Assembly: GCA_964630265.1 (NCBI GenBank)
Contig: CAZVRW010000032.1
Coordinates: forward strand, 1-34,504
DNA from: CAZBWP01 sp964630265
Lineage (GTDB): Bacteria; Pseudomonadota; Alphaproteobacteria; Rhodospirillales; Defluviicoccaceae
DNA length: 34,504 nt
Reading direction: 5' to 3'
A program made the position numbers and the translations under genes. The notes below the pieces were generated by a model that did not search any database, was not told where the DNA came from, and saw only the letters and a program-made list of their open reading frames with translations. The stretch's first letter is position 1. Every line of letters starts with the position of its first letter. Below, in pieces: positions 32,470 through 34,504 of the stretch.

Positions 32470-32658
32470 CCGCTCTCGACGCTCCGCATTCTTGCTCGCC
32501 TCCTCCAGTCTCAACGACCGGCTCGAATTGTCCCAGGTTAGTGCCGGGCACGCTCCCCGATGGTAGTGCTTGAACGCATCATGACGTGGTGGCGAGTCAA
32601 CAGCCACCCACCGTAGGTGTAGACGGCGGATCGAGGGATCAAGCCTGGAGGAACCCGC

Positions 32659-32877
32659 ATGAGGCCCATGTGCTGTAGATACGGCCGGCGCGTGTCGCCG
32701 GCTTACGTCCTCGCCGCGACCCTGCTCATCGCCGGCTGTCAGGGTATGGCGGGCGGATCGCCGGACGGCGGGACGGCGCGGTCCGGCGCCGGCGCGCCGG
32801 CCGAGGGGCGGATGGCGCAGTGCCTGGACTATGCCTCGCGCGATACCTGCGAGGATCAGTTCTGGGGCGGCGACTGA
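32659..32877 (+). CDS. small predicted lipoprotein
   Basis: The protein has 72 residues, with GGAGG 7 bases before the ATG. After a positively charged start (CCRYGRR) comes a hydrophobic core and the lipobox LIAGC with the lipidated Cys27. The mature part is Gly/Ala/Pro-rich, then ends with CLDYASRDTCEDQFWGGD, where two cysteines could form a disulfide. No family is recognised. The clear terminator just after it supports an independent short transcript. Confidence 0.75.
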   Translation: MRPMCCRYGRRVSPAYVLAATLLIAGCQGMAGGSPDGGTARSGAGAPAEGRMAQCLDYASRDTCEDQFWGGD

Positions 32878-32912
32878 GCGAGGGCGGTTCCCCGCGGCTT
32901 GGTTCTGTACCT

Positions 32913-32943
32913 TTACAGGCCGGTGACGGCCCTGTAACGTTTT
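32913..32943 (+). terminator. intrinsic terminator after the small lipoprotein gene
   Basis: TTACAGGCCG (32913-32922) pairs with CGGCCCTGTAA (32927-32937) with one bulged C and a GTGA loop, followed by CGTTTT. It lies 36 bases after the lipoprotein stop and before zapE. Confidence 0.8.
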
Positions 32944-32983
32944 CGCACCTGCAACATGATCAGCTCGCGGGTCGCCGCCGTCG

Positions 32984-34126
32984 ATGCCCGAAGGTCCCCT
33001 CGCCCACTACCGTGCCCGCCTCGCCGCGGGCGACATCCGCCCCGATCCCGGCCAAGCCCTCGCCGCCGAGAAGCTGGAGAGTCTCCACCGCGCGTTGATC
33101 GGCTATGAGCCCTACAGCGGCGGCGGCTGGAAGGCGCGCTTCGGTCTCGCCCGCCGCCGGGTCGAGCCGCCGCAGGGTCTCTACCTCTACGGCGGCGTCG
33201 GCCGCGGCAAGTCCATGCTGATGGACCTGTTCTTTCGCGCGGCGCCGGTGGCGCGCAAGCGGCGGGTGCACTTCCATGCCTTCATGCAGGAGATCCAGGG
33301 CGAGTTCAAACAGCTCCGCGACCGCTTCGTCCGCGCCGGCGGCCGGCGTGGGCGCAACGGCGAGGCCGACGACGTGGTCGCCGAGGTGGCGCGGCGCATC
33401 GCCGCCGACGCGTGGCTGCTCTGCTTCGACGAGTTCCACGTCACCGACATTGCCGATGCGATGATCCTCGGCCGGCTGTTCCAGGCGTTCTTCGAGTACG
33501 GCGTGGTGATCGTCGCCACCTCCAACCGGCCGCCGCGCGATCTCTACAAGGACGGCCTGCAACGCGACCGTTTCCTGCCGTTCATCGCGCTCATCGAACA
33601 GCGGCTCGACGTCCTGCAACTGGACTCCGGCGTCGATTATCGGCTGGAGACCATGCGGACCATGGACGTCTATTTGACGCCGGTGGGGCCGGAGACGGAC
33701 GCCCGCCTCGACGCCTACTTCCAGCAGCTCACCCATGGCGCCGACGTCGGCCCCGACACGCTGGTGGTGCACGGCCGCAAGCTCACCCTCCGCCAGGCAT
33801 CCGACGACATCGCCTTCAGTGCCTTCGCCGACCTCTGCGAACAGCCGCTGGGGCCGGCCGATTACCTCGCCATCGCCGGCAAGTATGACGTGCTGCTGCT
33901 CGCCGGCATTCCGCGCATGTCGCCGCAGAAGCGCAACGAGGCGAAGCGCTTCGTCACCCTGGTGGACGCCCTCTACGAACATCGGGTGAAGTTGATCTGT
34001 TCGGCCGATGCGCCGATCGACGCCCTTTATCCCAAGGGCGACGGCGCCTTCGAGTTCGAGCGCACCGCCTCCCGCCTGCACGAGATGGCGTCGGAAGCCT
34101 ACATCGGCACCGCCCACCTGACCTGA
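32984..34126 (+). CDS. zapE: ZapE, AFG1/LACE1-type AAA ATPase
   Basis: The protein has 380 residues. Walker A is GGVGRGKS (70-77) and Walker B LLCFDEF (145-151). ATSNRPPRDLYKDGLQRDRFLPFI follows (in parts: ATSNRPP, LYKDGLQRDRFLPFI), the hallmark of the AFG1 family, and the tail includes FERTASRLHEM. ZapE binds FtsZ and affects division under low oxygen or stress in E. coli; the mitochondrial relative AFG1 helps turn over respiratory-chain subunits. The order zapE-mdh is common in alphaproteobacteria. No strong Shine-Dalgarno is seen before ATG 32984. Confidence 0.95.
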   Translation: MPEGPLAHYRARLAAGDIRPDPGQALAAEKLESLHRALIGYEPYSGGGWKARFGLARRRVEPPQGLYLYGGVGRGKSMLMDLFFRAAPVARKRRVHFHAFMQEIQGEFKQLRDRFVRAGGRRGRNGEADDVVAEVARRIAADAWLLCFDEFHVTDIADAMILGRLFQAFFEYGVVIVATSNRPPRDLYKDGLQRDRFLPFIALIEQRLDVLQLDSGVDYRLETMRTMDVYLTPVGPETDARLDAYFQQLTHGADVGPDTLVVHGRKLTLRQASDDIAFSAFADLCEQPLGPADYLAIAGKYDVLLLAGIPRMSPQKRNEAKRFVTLVDALYEHRVKLICSADAPIDALYPKGDGAFEFERTASRLHEMASEAYIGTAHLT

Positions 34127-34255
34127 GCGCCGCGCCGAACGCTTTGCCTTGCCCCCGTGGGGGATTCGCGGTACGAAGACGCTTCCCATGCTGCACTGCG
34201 GTATCCCATGCCGCGGTCGTGTTCATCTTAGGCTTCAACACCAGGGGAGGATCCA

Positions 34256-34504
34256 ATGGCCAGAACCAAGATTGCGCTCGTCGGTGCCGGTAACATCGGC
34301 GGCACCCTGGCGCACCTTTGCGTCACCAAGGAACTGGGCGACGTCGTCCTGTTCGACATCGTCGAGGGCGTGCCGCAAGGCAAGGCGCTCGATCTTGCCC
34401 AGTCGGCGCCCGTGGAGCGCACCAGCGTCGCGCTCAAGGGCACCAACGACTATGCCGACATCGCCGGGTCGGACGTGGTCATCGTCACCGCCGGCGTGCC
34501 GCGC
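34256..34504 (+). CDS. mdh: malate dehydrogenase, N-terminal part (3' cut by window edge)
   Basis: The first 83 codons are present, with GGGGAGG before ATG 34256. KIALVGAGNIGGTLAHL is the NAD-binding GxGxxG fold, FDIVEG supplies the acidic residue that selects NAD, and GKALDLAQSAPVE with SDVVIVTAGVPR is the LDH-like malate dehydrogenase pattern. It interconverts malate and oxaloacetate in the TCA cycle. The substrate-specificity loop lies beyond the window. In related genomes sucCD usually follows. Confidence 0.96.
   Translation, partial: MARTKIALVGAGNIGGTLAHLCVTKELGDVVLFDIVEGVPQGKALDLAQSAPVERTSVALKGTNDYADIAGSDVVIVTAGVPR

Noticed and set aside
34152..34163. CCCCC-GT-GGGGG as the zapE terminator
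   Set aside because: The loop is only two bases and no T-run follows; it is too weak to call.

Overview
The window is a GC-rich alphaproteobacterial chromosome segment from a draft assembly (it holds a 100-base N gap). It looks most like Rhodospirillales. Three things support that: the order hemC-hemD-mic60-hemY, in which an alphaproteobacterial Mic60 sits inside the heme operon; the mrcA-prfB pair; and zapE followed by mdh. Assignments rest on motifs and gene order read by eye; no database search was possible.

Left part (1-6717): the 3' end of an RTX calcium-binding repeat protein, then a 125-bp palindromic element, then a one-direction block. The block encodes an FNR/CRP-type regulator, a small cytochrome c, a Tat-exported metallo-beta-lactamase-fold protein of the COG1237 type, a second small cytochrome c, a roughly ten-helix membrane protein, a 93-residue protein, and a His/Cys-rich protein. 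I do not recognise this block as a described system. It reads as an envelope redox or metal-handling module and is the main candidate for something new.

Middle-left (6770-14361): tRNA-Thr(CGT); the heme/Mic60 operon on the minus strand (hemC, hemD, mic60, hemY); divergent tsaD; a META-domain secreted protein; and a YqgE-family protein that carries a signal peptide. The gap at 14452-14551 interrupts a GC-rich 35-bp direct repeat.

Middle (14665-22800): a DMT/EamA exporter whose start region is duplicated and preceded by an overlapping mini-ORF, translationally coupled to a ChaC-type gamma-glutamylcyclotransferase; a TAXI solute-binding protein diverging from a BKACE-family enzyme; an alpha/beta hydrolase; and the coupled pair of a circularly permuted ATP-grasp/alpha-E fusion and a transglutaminase-like protease.

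Right (22843-34504): prfB with its programmed +1 frameshift, mrcA (PBP1a), and acuI behind a tandem 29-bp operator-like repeat. Next comes a sulfur operon on the minus strand: two half-size YeeE/YedE transporters, a Blh-type persulfide dioxygenase and a SulP permease. Its leader holds a promoter whose spacer is a perfect palindrome, an ATTC-N8-TAAT site, and a G-quadruplex motif. A sterol desaturase-family protein, a small lipoprotein with a clear terminator, zapE and the start of mdh close the window.
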